Positions 1 to 10,313 of a DNA stretch of 64,000 nucleotides are shown one piece after another. Position 1 is the stretch's first letter; each line of letters starts with the position of its first letter. Source of the stretch: Clostridium homopropionicum DSM 5847 (GTDB taxonomy: Bacteria > Bacillota > Clostridia > Clostridiales > Clostridiaceae); the NCBI RefSeq assembly GCF_001263795.1, contig NZ_LHUR01000022.1, positions 352,939 through 416,938 of the forward strand, read 5' to 3'. Below the pieces are notes generated by a model. The model was not told where the DNA came from. It did not search any database and saw only the letters and a program-made list of their open reading frames with translations. A program made the translations under genes and the position numbers.

Positions 1-593
1 ACTGCTTCCTTTGTAATTATGAACTTATCATGTTTTAATATATCATATACGTTCAAATTATTTACAGGAATAACCATTGCTCCTTCTATATTTCTTACTG
101 ATTTAAACACAACATCATCTGTTGCAGGTACTACTATTAAAGGTTTCTTTGCTTCAAAAGCATTTATCATTTTAACAATTTCTTTTGTTTTTGGAGCTTC
201 TAATTGTAAACCTTCTAATACTACAAGATTATTATCATTAACTTTGCTAGTTAGTGCTGATTTCATTGCAACTCTTTTCATTGTTTTTGGAATTGCCATT
301 CTATAATCTCTTGGCTTTGGTGCAAATACTATACCACCATGTATCCATTGAGGTGCTCTAATAGAACCTTGTCTTGCTCTACCAGTTCCCTTTTGTCTCC
401 AAGGTTTCTTTCCTCCTCCAGAAACTTCAGATCTTGTTTTTGCTGATTGAGTTCCTTGTCTTTTATTTGCAAGTAGTGCAACTACTACTTGATGTAATAC
501 ACTTTCATTTACCTCAACTGCAAATACGTTGTCAGATAATTGCATATCTCCAACTTTTTGTCCTTCTCTATTATATAAATCTACTGTAGGCAT
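1..593 (-). CDS. rplD: 50S ribosomal protein L4 (3' end cut by window)
   Basis: Large-subunit protein L4, which binds 23S rRNA near the exit tunnel and in many bacteria also represses the S10 operon. The frame opens with an ATG at 593 behind a GGAGGATAAAGA ribosome binding site and reads [15 protein letters not shown], then the conserved basic loop [15 protein letters not shown] and [13 protein letters not shown]. It stays open to base 1, about 197 codons, against a usual length near 206, so only the last few residues are missing. It is the third gene of the S10 operon, about 25 bases after rplC. Confidence 0.97.
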   Translation of the reverse strand, partial: MPTVDLYNREGQKVGDMQLSDNVFAVEVNESVLHQVVVALLANKRQGTQSAKTRSEVSGGGKKPWRQKGTGRARQGSIRAPQWIHGGIVFAPKPRDYRMAIPKTMKRVAMKSALTSKVNDNNLVVLEGLQLEAPKTKEIVKMINAFEAKKPLIVVPATDDVVFKSVRNIEGAMVIPVNNLNVYDILKHDKFIITKEA

Positions 594-618
594 TCTTTAT
601 CCTCCTTTCTTGCAAATC

Positions 619-1248
619 TTAAGCTTTTACCGTATTTCTAATTACAACATAGCCTTTGTTTGGACCTGGTATTCCGCCCTTTATTAATATTACGTTCTTT
701 TCAGGCATTACTTTTACAACTTGTAAGTTTAATACAGTTGTCTTCTTGCTTCCCATGTGTCCAGGCATCTTCTTGTTTTTAAATGTTCTTGATGGAGATG
801 ATGAAGCACCACCTGATCCAACAGCTCTATGATACTTAGAACCGTGAGACATAGGTCCTCTATTAAAGTTCCATCTCTTGATTGTTCCAGCGAAACCTTT
901 TCCTTTTGATATTCCAGATACATCTACTCTTTCTCCTGCTTCAAATGTATCTGCTTTTATTTCGCTTCCTACTTCATATTGAGTAGTATCTTCTAATCTT
1001 AACTCTTTAACAAGTCTTCTTAAAGATACTCCTGCTTTTGCAAAATGACCTTTTTTAGGTTTGTTTGCTAACTTTTCTCTAATAACTTCAAAGCCTACTT
1101 GTATTGCATCGTATCCATCTTTTTCTTTTGTTTTCTTTTGGATAACAGGGCAAGGACCAGCTTCTACTACTGTTACAGGAACAACCTTACCATCTTCATC
1201 AAATATTTGAGTCATTCCTAGCTTTCTACCTATAATTGCTTTCTTCAT
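619..1248 (-). CDS. rplC: 50S ribosomal protein L3
   Basis: Large-subunit protein L3, an early assembly protein near the peptidyl transferase centre. The protein (209 aa) begins [18 protein letters not shown] and contains the family signature [20 protein letters not shown] and a [20 protein letters not shown] stretch. An in-frame GTG lies three codons upstream, but the GGAGGTG Shine-Dalgarno overlaps it and is correctly spaced for the ATG at 1248. Second gene of the S10 operon, between rpsJ and rplD. Confidence 0.98.
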   Translation of the reverse strand: MKKAIIGRKLGMTQIFDEDGKVVPVTVVEAGPCPVIQKKTKEKDGYDAIQVGFEVIREKLANKPKKGHFAKAGVSLRRLVKELRLEDTTQYEVGSEIKADTFEAGERVDVSGISKGKGFAGTIKRWNFNRGPMSHGSKYHRAVGSGGASSSPSRTFKNKKMPGHMGSKKTTVLNLQVVKVMPEKNVILIKGGIPGPNKGYVVIRNTVKA

Positions 1249-1311
1249 TTTCTGCACCTCCTAAAATATTAGCGGATCGAGTCCGATCATAATATCTTCA
1301 ATTATTAAAAA

Positions 1312-1620
1312 TTATAATTTTATTTCGATATCCACACCAGCTGGTAAGTCTAATCTCATTAGAGCATCAACTGTTTTAGGTGATGGACTTAATATATCTA
1401 TTAATCTCTTATGTGTTCTAATTTCAAATTGTTCTCTAGAATCCTTGTACTTATGTGTAGCTCTTAATATAGTTACAACATCTTTTTCTGTTGGTAGCGG
1501 AACTGGTCCAGCTACTTTAGCACCTGTACTCTTTGCAGTTTCTACGATTTTTTCAGCTGATTGATCTAATATATTGTGATCAAATGCTTTTAGTCTAATT
1601 CTGATTTTTTGATTTGCCAT
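1312..1620 (-). CDS. rpsJ: 30S ribosomal protein S10 / NusE
   Basis: Small-subunit protein S10, which also acts as NusE in antitermination with NusB. The 102-residue product carries the S10 signatures [19 protein letters not shown] and [16 protein letters not shown], and ends in VDIEIKL. First gene of the S10 operon; a leader of about 200 nt precedes it, with a promoter at 1828-1856. ATG at 1620 follows a GGAGGGAAAT ribosome binding site. Confidence 0.98.
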   Translation of the reverse strand: MANQKIRIRLKAFDHNILDQSAEKIVETAKSTGAKVAGPVPLPTEKDVVTILRATHKYKDSREQFEIRTHKRLIDILSPSPKTVDALMRLDLPAGVDIEIKL

Positions 1621-1822
1621 TTTATTTCCCTCCTTTTCATTTCTCTTTAATGTTCGTATGTAACCTCAGTGTTATGTAAACTGCTCCAGGTGTTCCATGA
1701 TTTTTTAGCATAATACAGCATACATAGCACAGTCGCCTGATTCATGATCAAGCATGCTCAGCTAAGAATAACCTAGAAAATCCAGCAACCTCTTGCTTCA
1801 TCGCCTTTATACTGTCACAACT
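1621..1822 (-). promoter_or_regulatory. S10 operon 5' leader RNA
   Basis: About 200 nt of untranslated leader separates the S10 promoter from rpsJ. Read on the minus strand it can form several stems, for example one with arms CTTGAT and ATCAGG nested inside AGCATG and TATGCT arms. No open frame of note lies in it. Autogenous control of S10 operons by L4 is known in other bacteria; its use here is an inference from leader length and structure. Confidence 0.45.
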
Positions 1823-1827
1823 CTTAT

Positions 1828-1856
1828 ATTGTATAATATTTTTTTAGTTTTGACAA
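1828..1856 (-). promoter_or_regulatory. Promoter of the S10 operon
   Basis: Minus-strand TTGTCA (1851-1856) and TACAAT (1828-1833) are separated by exactly 17 bp in AT-rich sequence. The position just behind the tuf terminator and upstream of a structured leader fits a vegetative sigma-A promoter for rpsJ-rplC-rplD. Confidence 0.75.
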
Positions 1857-1907
1857 GTATTTTTTAAATTTTATCCATTTTCCTATAATAATCTTTTATT
1901 TACACAT

Positions 1908-1937
1908 AAAAAAAGAAGGGCGTCCCCTTCTTTTTTA
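1908..1937 (-). terminator. Intrinsic terminator after tuf (str operon)
   Basis: An 8-bp perfect stem (AAGAAGGG / CCCTTCTT) with a 4-base loop is followed on the minus strand by seven T residues. It lies 18 bases past the tuf stop codon and separates the str operon from the S10 promoter. The reverse direction also has a U-run, so it may work both ways. Confidence 0.88.
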
Positions 1938-1955
1938 TATATAGTTAGGTATAGA

Positions 1956-3137
1956 CTATTCTAAAATAGTAGTAACAACTCCTGAACCAACTGTTCTTCC
2001 ACCTTCTCTGATGGCAAATCTTAAGTTTGCTTCCATTGCTACTGGAGTTATTAATTCTACTGTCATATCAATGTGATCTCCTGGCATAACCATTTCTACT
2101 CCTTCTGGTAATGCGATTGATCCTGTTACGTCTGTTGTTCTGAAGTAGAATTGTGGTCTATATCCGTTGAAGAATGGTGTATGTCTTCCCCCTTCTTCTT
2201 TCTTTAATACGTATACTTGACCTACGAATTTCTTGTGTGGTTTTACTGAACCTGGTTTTACTAATACTTGACCTCTTTCGATTTCGTTTCTTTGTACTCC
2301 TCTTAGTAATGCTCCGATGTTATCTCCTGCCATTGCTTCATCTAACATCTTTCTGAACATTTCTACTCCTGTACATGTTGTCTTTCCTATTTCTTCTTTC
2401 ATTCCTACGATTTGTACTTCGTCTCCTACGTGTAGTACTCCTCTTTCTACTCTTCCTGTTGCAACTGTTCCTCTTCCTGTTATTGTGAATACATCTTCTA
2501 CTGGCATTAAGAATGGTTGGTCTGTTGCTCTTTCTGGTGTTGGTATGTATTCATCTACCGCTGCCATTAAGTCTTTTATGCATTGATCATCATCTTCTTC
2601 TATTGCTTTTAATGCTGATCCTACTACTACTGGACATCCATCTCCATCAAATCCGTATTCGTTTAATAGATCTCTTACTTCCATTTCTACTAATTCTAAT
2701 AGTTCTGGATCGTCTACTTGGTCTGCTTTATTTAAGAATACTACTATATGGTTAACTCCAACTCTTGATGCTAGTAGTATATGTTCTCTTGTTTGAGGCA
2801 TTGGACCATCTGCTGCTGATACAACTAGGATAGCTCCATCCATTTGAGCTGCTCCTGTTATCATGTTCTTTACATAGTCAGCGTGTCCTGGACAGTCAAC
2901 GTGTGCATAGTGTCTTGCATCTGTTTCATATTCTACGTGTGCTGTATTGATTGTGATTCCTCTTTCCTTTTCTTCTGGTGCTTTGTCTATTTCGTCATAT
3001 CTTTGTACTTGCGCTTTTCCTTCTTTTGCAAGTGTCATTGTGATTGCTGCTGTTGTTGTTGTCTTACCGTGGTCTACGTGACCGATTGTTCCTATGTTTA
3101 CATGTGGCTTTGTTCTTTCAAACTTTTGTCTTGCCAT
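1956..3137 (-). CDS. tuf: Elongation factor Tu, copy 1
   Basis: GTPase that brings aminoacyl-tRNA to the ribosome. The 393-residue protein has the G1 loop [17 protein letters not shown] with the catalytic histidine, NKADQVDD and the SALKA motif, then the beta-barrel domains ending TTILE. It is the last gene of the str operon, 58 bases after fusA, and is followed by a strong terminator. It is duplicated at 17915-19096: the two copies look base-identical from the stop codon through the ribosome binding site (see findings). Confidence 0.99.
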   Translation of the reverse strand: MARQKFERTKPHVNIGTIGHVDHGKTTTTAAITMTLAKEGKAQVQRYDEIDKAPEEKERGITINTAHVEYETDARHYAHVDCPGHADYVKNMITGAAQMDGAILVVSAADGPMPQTREHILLASRVGVNHIVVFLNKADQVDDPELLELVEMEVRDLLNEYGFDGDGCPVVVGSALKAIEEDDDQCIKDLMAAVDEYIPTPERATDQPFLMPVEDVFTITGRGTVATGRVERGVLHVGDEVQIVGMKEEIGKTTCTGVEMFRKMLDEAMAGDNIGALLRGVQRNEIERGQVLVKPGSVKPHKKFVGQVYVLKKEEGGRHTPFFNGYRPQFYFRTTDVTGSIALPEGVEMVMPGDHIDMTVELITPVAMEANLRFAIREGGRTVGSGVVTTILE

Positions 3138-3195
3138 TTATTTTTCCTCCTAACCTATCTTTATATTTTATTATTTAATTTAAATTATTTTTAAA

Positions 3196-5256
3196 TTACT
3201 TTGCTCCTGTTACTTTATCAGTAATGTTCTTTGGAACATCTTCATAATGGTGGAATTCCATACTGTATGTTCCTCTTCCTTGAGTCTTTGATCTTAATAC
3301 GGTTGCATATCCAAACATTTCTGATAGAGGTACATATGCTGCTATAACTTGAGCACCAGATCTTGAATTCATTCCCTCTATTCTTCCTCTTCTTGAGTTA
3401 ACATCACCAATAACGTCTCCCATGTAATCTTCTGGTACTGTTATTTCAACTTTCATTATTGGTTCAAGTAATACTGGATTAGCTTTTGCCATAGCATTTT
3501 TAAACGCCATAGATCCAGCTACTTTAAATGCCATTTCAGATGAGTCAACATCATGGTATGATCCATCATAACATTTAACCTTGAAATTAATAACTGGATA
3601 TCCTCCAACTATACCTGTCTTAGAAGCTTCTTGAATACCATTGTCAATAGCCGGAATATATTCCTTAGGGATAACTCCTCCTACTATGGCATTTTCAAAT
3701 TCATATTCTCCTTCAGAAGGAATTAACTCAATCCAACAGTGTCCGTATTGACCACGTCCACCTGATTGTCTTACAAACTTACCTTCAGCCTTAACAGCAT
3801 TCTTGATAGTTTCTCTGTAAGCAACTTGTGGAGCACCTACGTTACATTCTACTTTAAATTCTCTTTGAAGTCTGTCAACGATTATTTCAAGGTGAAGTTC
3901 TCCCATACCTCCAATAATTACTTGACCTGTTTCTTGGTTTGTATATGTTCTGAATGTAGGGTCTTCTTCTGCAAGCTTAGCTAATGCTATACCCATTTTT
4001 TCTTGAGAAGCTTTTGTCTTAGGTTCAATAGCTACTTCAATAACTGGTTCAGGGAATTCCATACTTTCAAGTATTACTGGAGCATCCTCATCACATAAAG
4101 TATCACCAGTTGTTGTATTTTTTAAACCTATTACTGCACCTAATTCTCCTGCATATAATTCTTCAACTTCTTCTCTGTGGTTAGCATGCATCTTAACAAG
4201 TCTTCCGATTCTTTCCTTTTTGTTCTTTGTACTATTTAATACATAGCTACCGCTCTTCATTATTCCTGAATAAATTCTAACGAAAGCAAGTTTACCAACA
4301 AATGGGTCTGTTGCTATCTTAAATGCTAATGAAGCTAAAGGTTCACTATCAGAAGCATGTTTCTCAATTTTTTCTCCATCCATATCTTGACCTTCTATTG
4401 AAGGAATATCTAATGGAGATGGTAAATATGCAATAACTGCATCTAGTAAGTGCTGAACTCCCTTATTTCTATAAGCTGTTCCGCAAAGAACTGGAACTAT
4501 TTCATTAGCTATAGTAGCTTTTCTTAATGCAGCATAAATTTCTTCTGATGTAATTTCTTCACCTTCAAGGTATTTCATCATTAAATCTTCATCTGTTTCA
4601 GCAACTGCTTCGATTAAAGCTCCTCTATATTCTTCAGCCTTGTCTTTTAAGTCATCTGGTATTTCAACTTCTTCGAAGTTTACTCCTAATTCTTTGTCAA
4701 AAACTACTGCTACGTTCTTAATAAGATCAACATGACCTTGATAATTGTCTTCTTTTCCTATTGGAAGTTGTACTGGTACTGCATTAGCACGTAGTCTTTC
4801 TCTAACTGAATTAACAGACATATAGAAATCTGCACCTAAGATATCCATTTTGTTAACGAATATCATTCTTGGTACTTTATACTTATCTCCTTGTCTCCAT
4901 ACTGTTTCAGTTTGAGGCTCAACTCCACCCTTTGCATCAAGAACTGTAACTGCTCCGTCAAGTACTCTTAATGACCTTTCAACTTCAACTGTGAAATCTA
5001 CGTGTCCTGGTGTATCAATTATGTTTATTTGGTGTTCTTTCCAGAAACATGTTGTTGCAGCAGAAGTAATTGTTATACCTCTTTCTTGTTCTTGAACCAT
5101 CCAGTCCATTGTAGCTGCACCTTCATGAACTTCACCTATTTTATGACTCTTTCCTGTATAGAATAGTATACGCTCAGTTGCTGTTGTTTTACCAGCGTCT
5201 ATATGAGCCATTATACCAATATTACGAAATTTTTCTAATGGATATTGTCTAGCCAC
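3196..5256 (-). CDS. fusA: Elongation factor G
   Basis: Translocation GTPase EF-G. The protein begins [16 protein letters not shown], then the G1 loop [18 protein letters not shown] with the catalytic histidine, and [10 protein letters not shown], and it is 686 aa, normal for the family. The start is GTG at 5256, set by a GAGGAGGAGAAAAA ribosome binding site; upstream in-frame codons have none. Third gene of the str operon, between rpsG and tuf. A second, divergent EF-G paralogue lies at 61197-63284. Confidence 0.98.
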   Translation of the reverse strand: MARQYPLEKFRNIGIMAHIDAGKTTATERILFYTGKSHKIGEVHEGAATMDWMVQEQERGITITSAATTCFWKEHQINIIDTPGHVDFTVEVERSLRVLDGAVTVLDAKGGVEPQTETVWRQGDKYKVPRMIFVNKMDILGADFYMSVNSVRERLRANAVPVQLPIGKEDNYQGHVDLIKNVAVVFDKELGVNFEEVEIPDDLKDKAEEYRGALIEAVAETDEDLMMKYLEGEEITSEEIYAALRKATIANEIVPVLCGTAYRNKGVQHLLDAVIAYLPSPLDIPSIEGQDMDGEKIEKHASDSEPLASLAFKIATDPFVGKLAFVRIYSGIMKSGSYVLNSTKNKKERIGRLVKMHANHREEVEELYAGELGAVIGLKNTTTGDTLCDEDAPVILESMEFPEPVIEVAIEPKTKASQEKMGIALAKLAEEDPTFRTYTNQETGQVIIGGMGELHLEIIVDRLQREFKVECNVGAPQVAYRETIKNAVKAEGKFVRQSGGRGQYGHCWIELIPSEGEYEFENAIVGGVIPKEYIPAIDNGIQEASKTGIVGGYPVINFKVKCYDGSYHDVDSSEMAFKVAGSMAFKNAMAKANPVLLEPIMKVEITVPEDYMGDVIGDVNSRRGRIEGMNSRSGAQVIAAYVPLSEMFGYATVLRSKTQGRGTYSMEFHHYEDVPKNITDKVTGAK

Positions 5257-5281
5257 TTTTTCTCCTCCTCTCAGCAAGTAA

Positions 5282-5350
5282 ATTGCACTGCATTTGCAAT
5301 GTGAAAATTAATTGGATAAAACTGTTTTGGATTATCCAAAACAGTTTTAT
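5282..5350 (-). other. Intercistronic stem-loops between rpsG and fusA
   Basis: Two inverted repeats fill the rpsG-fusA gap. One is a perfect palindrome at 5316-5350 with arms ATAAAACTGTTTTGGAT. The other is shorter, at 5282-5300, with ATTGCA and TGCAAT arms. Neither has a clear downstream U-tract, so a processing, stabilising or regulatory role is more likely than full termination. Confidence 0.55.
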
Positions 5351-5366
5351 ATCTAGCATTAATTTA

Positions 5367-5882
<516 letters not shown>

Positions 5883-5965
5883 TTACCTGCCGTAAAGCGC
5901 TCTCTTCTGCAAAATATCTATTATTATTTATATAAATGCTGAAGACATAGCACTATTTTCTAAAA

Positions 5966-6343
5966 CTATTTTTGTTTTGGTCTCTTTGCACCATACTTAG
6001 ATCTTCCTTGTAATCTGTTAGCAACACCTGCAGAGTCTAATGCTCCTCTTACAATATGATATCTAACACCTGGAAGGTCTTTTACTCTTCCACCTCTTAT
6101 TAAAACAACGCTATGTTCTTGTAAGTTGTGTCCTACTCCTGGTATGTAAGCTGTAACTTCATATCCATTTGTAAGTCTTACTCTTGCAACTTTTCTTAAA
6201 GCTGAGTTTGGTTTCTTAGGTGTTGTTGTCTTAACAACTGTACATACTCCTCTTTTTTGTGGACATTGTTTTAATGCTGGTGATGCTGACTTTTCTTCAA
6301 CTGCTTTTCTTCCTTTTCTTACTAGTTGGTTAATTGTTGGCAT
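5966..6343 (-). CDS. rpsL: 30S ribosomal protein S12
   Basis: Decoding-site protein S12 (125 aa). It shows [13 protein letters not shown], the [15 protein letters not shown] segment, where streptomycin-resistance substitutions fall in other species (wild-type KPNS is present), and [20 protein letters not shown] with GVRYHIVRG. Follows rplGB by 55 bases in the str operon; ATG at 6343 behind GAGGTGAAAAA. Confidence 0.98.
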   Translation of the reverse strand: MPTINQLVRKGRKAVEEKSASPALKQCPQKRGVCTVVKTTTPKKPNSALRKVARVRLTNGYEVTAYIPGVGHNLQEHSVVLIRGGRVKDLPGVRYHIVRGALDSAGVANRLQGRSKYGAKRPKQK

Positions 6344-6398
6344 TTTTTCACCTCCTCAATTATTAAATAGACTATATAAAAGTTTATTAATAGCGTAG

Positions 6399-6638
6399 TT
6401 ATTTTGTCACTAATGCTACAGCCGCTCCAACTTCAATACCACATAGAACTCCTAATTCTTTCATAGTTTCTACATAATTTATTTGGAGTGATTTTTCGTT
6501 GGCTAGTTTTATTACAGGAGTAGTTAGTTTCGCATCAGCATCTTTTGCTACATATAAGCATTTTCCACGATCACTTTTTATGCTTTTAAGTGATTGCTTT
6601 ATACCAATGACTTTTTCACCTTCTATCCTATTTACCAT
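6399..6638 (-). CDS. rplGB: Ribosomal L7Ae-family K-turn protein (YbxF type)
   Basis: Small L7Ae/L30e/S12e/Gadd45-fold protein (79 aa), related to B. subtilis YbxF/YlxQ, which bind kink-turn RNA. It has the family core GEKVIGIKQSLKSI, KCLYVAKDAD and the C-terminal GVLCGIEVGAAVALV. It starts the str operon in clostridia and bacilli, just upstream of rpsL, as here. ATG at 6638 follows GGAGGTTAGTGG. It has its own promoter and a leader hairpin, so it may bind its own message, which is an inference. Confidence 0.9.
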   Translation of the reverse strand: MVNRIEGEKVIGIKQSLKSIKSDRGKCLYVAKDADAKLTTPVIKLANEKSLQINYVETMKELGVLCGIEVGAAVALVTK

Positions 6639-6663
6639 CCACTAACCTCCTTATAACATTATG

Positions 6664-6692
6664 TTAGAGACAAGGAATAACCCTGTCTCTAA
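6664..6692 (-). promoter_or_regulatory. Leader hairpin upstream of rplGB
   Basis: A 12-bp stem (TTAGAGACAGGG with CCTTGTCTCTAA, one G-T pair) with a 5-base loop lies between the str promoter and the rplGB ribosome binding site. No U-tract follows it, so it does not look like a simple terminator. Confidence 0.55.
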
Positions 6693-6716
6693 TCATTAAC
6701 ATCACATACAAAATGT

Positions 6717-6745
6717 ATTTTAACATTTTACGTTGGCTATGTCAA
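6717..6745 (-). promoter_or_regulatory. Promoter of the rplGB-rpsL-rpsG-fusA-tuf operon
   Basis: Minus-strand TTGACA (6740-6745), 17 bp, then TAAAAT (6717-6722), a near-consensus sigma-A promoter in the gap between rpoC and rplGB. The str operon can therefore be transcribed independently of rpoBC, with read-through from rpoC also possible since no terminator was seen there. Confidence 0.82.
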
Positions 6746-6756
6746 TAAAATGAATA

Positions 6757-9700
6757 TTAAGCCTCGTTAATATTTGTTACTTCTTCTACATTTTCATTTT
6801 TGTCAGTATTTAATTTTATTGATCTGTATTTCATCATACCAGTTCCAGCAGGTATTAACTTACCAATTATTACGTTCTCCTTTAATCCTAATAAAGGATC
6901 AACTTTGCCTTTTATTGCTGCATCAGTAAGTACTCTTGTAGTTTCTTGGAATGATGCTGCTGAAAGGAATGAGTCAGTTGCAAGAGCTGCTTTTGTGATT
7001 CCTAGTAATGCTATATCTCCAGTAGCTTCTTCTCCACCTTCAACTCTTACTTTATCATTCATTTCATTGAAGTCAAAAATATCAACTAAAGTTCCTGGAA
7101 GTAAATCAGTATCCCCTGACTCTTTTATTTTTACTTTTCTAGTCATTTGTCTTATTACTACTTCTAAGTGTTTATCATTTATATCAACGCCTTGAAGTCT
7201 GTAAACTTTTTGAACTTCTGACAATAAGTAATTTTTAACTTCCTTAGGTCCTTTTATAGCTATTATATCATGAGGGTTAACTGAACCTTCTGTTATTTCA
7301 TCTCCAGCTTCAATTTTCTGTCCATTTGTTACTTTTATTCTAGATCCAAATGGTATATCGTAACTCTTTTGCTCTCCCTCATCATCCATTACATGAACAA
7401 TTCTCTTCTTTTTAGTTTCTTCAATTTTAACTGTACCTGCTAATTCAGAAATTATAGCAAGACCCTTTGGCTTTCTAGCTTCGAATAACTCCTCAACTCT
7501 TGGAAGACCTTGAGTTATATCAGCACCAGCAACTCCTCCTGTATGGAATGTTCTCATTGTAAGCTGAGTTCCAGGTTCACCTATTGATTGAGCAGCTATA
7601 ATACCTACCGCTTCACCAATATTAATCTTAGTAGCTGTTGCCATGTTCATTCCATAGCACTTAGCACAAACTCCATGCTTTGACTTACATGTAAATACAG
7701 ATCTTATTCTAACTTTTTTAACACCTGTAGCAGCTACTTTTTCTGCTAAGTCAATATTCATGTAAGAGTCTTTGACTACTAGAACTTCTCCAGTTGTAGG
7801 ATCTATGATATCTTCTGCTGAATATCTTCCGTTTAATCTCTCAGTTAATGATTCAATTACTTCATTACCTTCTCTTATTTCTTGTACTTCGTATCCTTCT
7901 TCAGCGCCGCAATCCTCTTCTCTAACTATTACATCTTGACTTACATCAACCAATCTTCTAGTTAAATATCCTGAATCGGCTGTCTTTAGAGCTGTATCCG
8001 CATTACCTTTTCTAGCTCCGTGAGTTGATATAAAGTATTCTAATACGTCAAGTCCTTCCCTAAAGGATGCTCTTATAGGCAATTCTATAATTTTTCCTGA
8101 TGGATTAGCCATAAGTCCTCTCATACCAGCTAATTGCTTAATTTGAGATTTTGAACCTCTGGCTCCTGAATCAGCCATCATAAATATAGGATTGAATTTA
8201 TCTAGATTATCCATTAATGCATTTGCAACATCTTCTGTTGTTTGAGTCCATATTTCAATAACTCTTTCATATCTTTCATCTTCAGATATAAAACCTCTTC
8301 TATACATCTTCTCTATTTTTTCTACTGCAGCATCAGTATCAGCAAGCAACTGATTTTTATTTCCAGGTACGGTCATGTCTGAAACTGATATTGTTATAGC
8401 TCCTATTGATGAATAGTGATATCCTTTAGCTTTGATTTTATCAAGCATTGTAGATGTTATTGTTGGACCATACTTGTTGTAGCATTTATCTATTATTTTA
8501 CCTAAATTTTTCTTACTTACTAAGAAGTCTACTTCTAATTTAAATTCATTTTCTGGCTTACTTCTATCTATAAAACCTAAACCTTGTGGTATTGATTCAT
8601 TAAATATTATTTTCCCTGGGGTAGTTTCAATTATGCCGTATATAGTTTTCCCGTCTTTAATTTTAGACATTTTTACTTTTATCTTAGCATGTATATCTAC
8701 TACACCTGCATTATAAGCCATTAAAACTTCATCAGTGTTAGCAAATACTTTTCCTTCTCCTTTAGCACCATCTTTATCTAAAGTTAAATAGTAGGATCCT
8801 AATACCATATCTTGTGTAGGAACACAAACTGGCTTTCCATCAGATGGCTTTAAGATATTGTTTGCTGCAAGCATTAAAAATCTAGCTTCAGCTTGAGCTT
8901 CTACTGAAAGTGGTACGTGAACAGCCATTTGGTCACCATCAAAGTCCGCATTATATGCTGTACATACTAGAGGGTGAAGTTTAATAGCTCTTCCTTCTAC
9001 AAGGACTGGTTGGAATGCTTGAATTCCAAGTCTATGTAAAGTAGGAGCACGGTTTAATAGTACTGGATGCTCAGATATAACCTCTTCAAGCACATCCCAT
9101 ACTTGTGGCATAACACGCTCTACCATCTTTTTAGAACTCTTAATATTATGTGCTGCTCCACTTTCTACAAGTTTTTTCATTACAAATGGTTTAAATAATT
9201 CAAGCGCCATTTCTTTTGGAAGTCCACATTGATACATCTTAAGTTCTGGTCCTACAACTATAACTGAACGTCCTGAATAGTCAACACGTTTTCCTAATAG
9301 ATTTTGTCTAAATCTTCCTTGTTTACCTTTTAGCATGTCAGATAGTGATTTTAGTGGTCTATTCCCTGGACCAGTTACTGGTCTGCCTCTTCTACCATTA
9401 TCTATTAATGCATCTACAGCTTCTTGAAGCATTCTTTTTTCATTTCTAACTATAATATCTGGTGCTCCTAAATCTAGAAGCTTTTTTAATCTATTATTTC
9501 TATTAATTACTCTTCTATAAAGATCATTAAGGTCTGATGTTGCAAATCTTCCTCCATCCAATTGAACCATTGGTCTTAAATCTGGTGGAATAACAGGTAT
9601 TACATCAATAATCATCCACTCTGGTCTATTATTTGACTTTCTGAAAGACTCTACAACTTCCAATCTTCTTATAGTTCTTACTTTCTTTTGACCTGTACTT

Positions 9701-10293
9701 GTTTTTAAACTTTCTTTTAATTCAATTGAATGTTGCTCTAAGTCTATCTCCCTTAATAAGTTTTTAATAGCCTCAGCTCCCATTCCAGCTGAAAAAGCAT
9801 CTTCTCCGTATTTATCTACACTTTCCCTATACTCTTTTTCACTTAGTAATTGTTTTTTAAGTAATGGCGTTTCTTTAGGGTCTAGCACTATATATGATGC
9901 AAAATATAGCACTTTTTCTAAAGATCTTGGTGACATATCTAATATAAGTCCCATTCTTGATGGTATGCCTTTGAAATACCAAATATGAGATACAGGGGCA
10001 GCAAGTTCTATATGCCCCATTCTCTCACGTCTAACCTTAGATTTAGTAACTTCAACTCCGCATCTGTCACATACTATACCTTTATATCTAACTCTTTTGT
10101 ATTTACCGCAGTGACATTCCCAATCTTTAATTGGTCCAAATATTCTCTCACAAAACAATCCGTCTTTTTCAGGTTTCAAGGTCCTATAGTTAATAGTTTC
10201 AGGTTTCTTAACTTCTCCTCTAGACCACTCTCTTATCTGTTCTGGTGAAGCTAAACCAATTTGCAAAGCCTCAAAATTATTTAATTCTATCAA
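6757..10293 (-). CDS. rpoC: RNA polymerase subunit beta'
   Basis: Beta' subunit of RNA polymerase (1178 aa). Seen in order: the zinc-binding motif [20 protein letters not shown] near the N-terminus, the catalytic NADFDGDQM with three aspartates, a second Cys cluster ([19 protein letters not shown]), and the conserved [20 protein letters not shown]. The start is TTG at 10293 ([13 protein letters not shown] aligns with the family start), placed after GGAGGGAGGATTTACCC; an in-frame ATG at 10314 would put that Shine-Dalgarno inside the gene. It follows rpoB by about 20 bases. Confidence 0.98.
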   Translation of the reverse strand: MIELNNFEALQIGLASPEQIREWSRGEVKKPETINYRTLKPEKDGLFCERIFGPIKDWECHCGKYKRVRYKGIVCDRCGVEVTKSKVRRERMGHIELAAPVSHIWYFKGIPSRMGLILDMSPRSLEKVLYFASYIVLDPKETPLLKKQLLSEKEYRESVDKYGEDAFSAGMGAEAIKNLLREIDLEQHSIELKESLKTSTGQKKVRTIRRLEVVESFRKSNNRPEWMIIDVIPVIPPDLRPMVQLDGGRFATSDLNDLYRRVINRNNRLKKLLDLGAPDIIVRNEKRMLQEAVDALIDNGRRGRPVTGPGNRPLKSLSDMLKGKQGRFRQNLLGKRVDYSGRSVIVVGPELKMYQCGLPKEMALELFKPFVMKKLVESGAAHNIKSSKKMVERVMPQVWDVLEEVISEHPVLLNRAPTLHRLGIQAFQPVLVEGRAIKLHPLVCTAYNADFDGDQMAVHVPLSVEAQAEARFLMLAANNILKPSDGKPVCVPTQDMVLGSYYLTLDKDGAKGEGKVFANTDEVLMAYNAGVVDIHAKIKVKMSKIKDGKTIYGIIETTPGKIIFNESIPQGLGFIDRSKPENEFKLEVDFLVSKKNLGKIIDKCYNKYGPTITSTMLDKIKAKGYHYSSIGAITISVSDMTVPGNKNQLLADTDAAVEKIEKMYRRGFISEDERYERVIEIWTQTTEDVANALMDNLDKFNPIFMMADSGARGSKSQIKQLAGMRGLMANPSGKIIELPIRASFREGLDVLEYFISTHGARKGNADTALKTADSGYLTRRLVDVSQDVIVREEDCGAEEGYEVQEIREGNEVIESLTERLNGRYSAEDIIDPTTGEVLVVKDSYMNIDLAEKVAATGVKKVRIRSVFTCKSKHGVCAKCYGMNMATATKINIGEAVGIIAAQSIGEPGTQLTMRTFHTGGVAGADITQGLPRVEELFEARKPKGLAIISELAGTVKIEETKKKRIVHVMDDEGEQKSYDIPFGSRIKVTNGQKIEAGDEITEGSVNPHDIIAIKGPKEVKNYLLSEVQKVYRLQGVDINDKHLEVVIRQMTRKVKIKESGDTDLLPGTLVDIFDFNEMNDKVRVEGGEEATGDIALLGITKAALATDSFLSAASFQETTRVLTDAAIKGKVDPLLGLKENVIIGKLIPAGTGMMKYRSIKLNTDKNENVEEVTNINEA

Positions 10294-10313
10294 GGGTAAA
10301 TCCTCCCTCCGCA

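Noticed and set aside
374..589. 71-aa plus-strand ORF
   Set aside because: Antisense shadow of rplD; low-complexity Leu-rich protein and no ribosome binding site.
2174..3194. Set of plus-strand ORFs antisense to tuf, repeated at 18133-19138
   Set aside because: They appear twice only because tuf is duplicated; Cys/Leu-rich translations are typical of antisense coding sequence.
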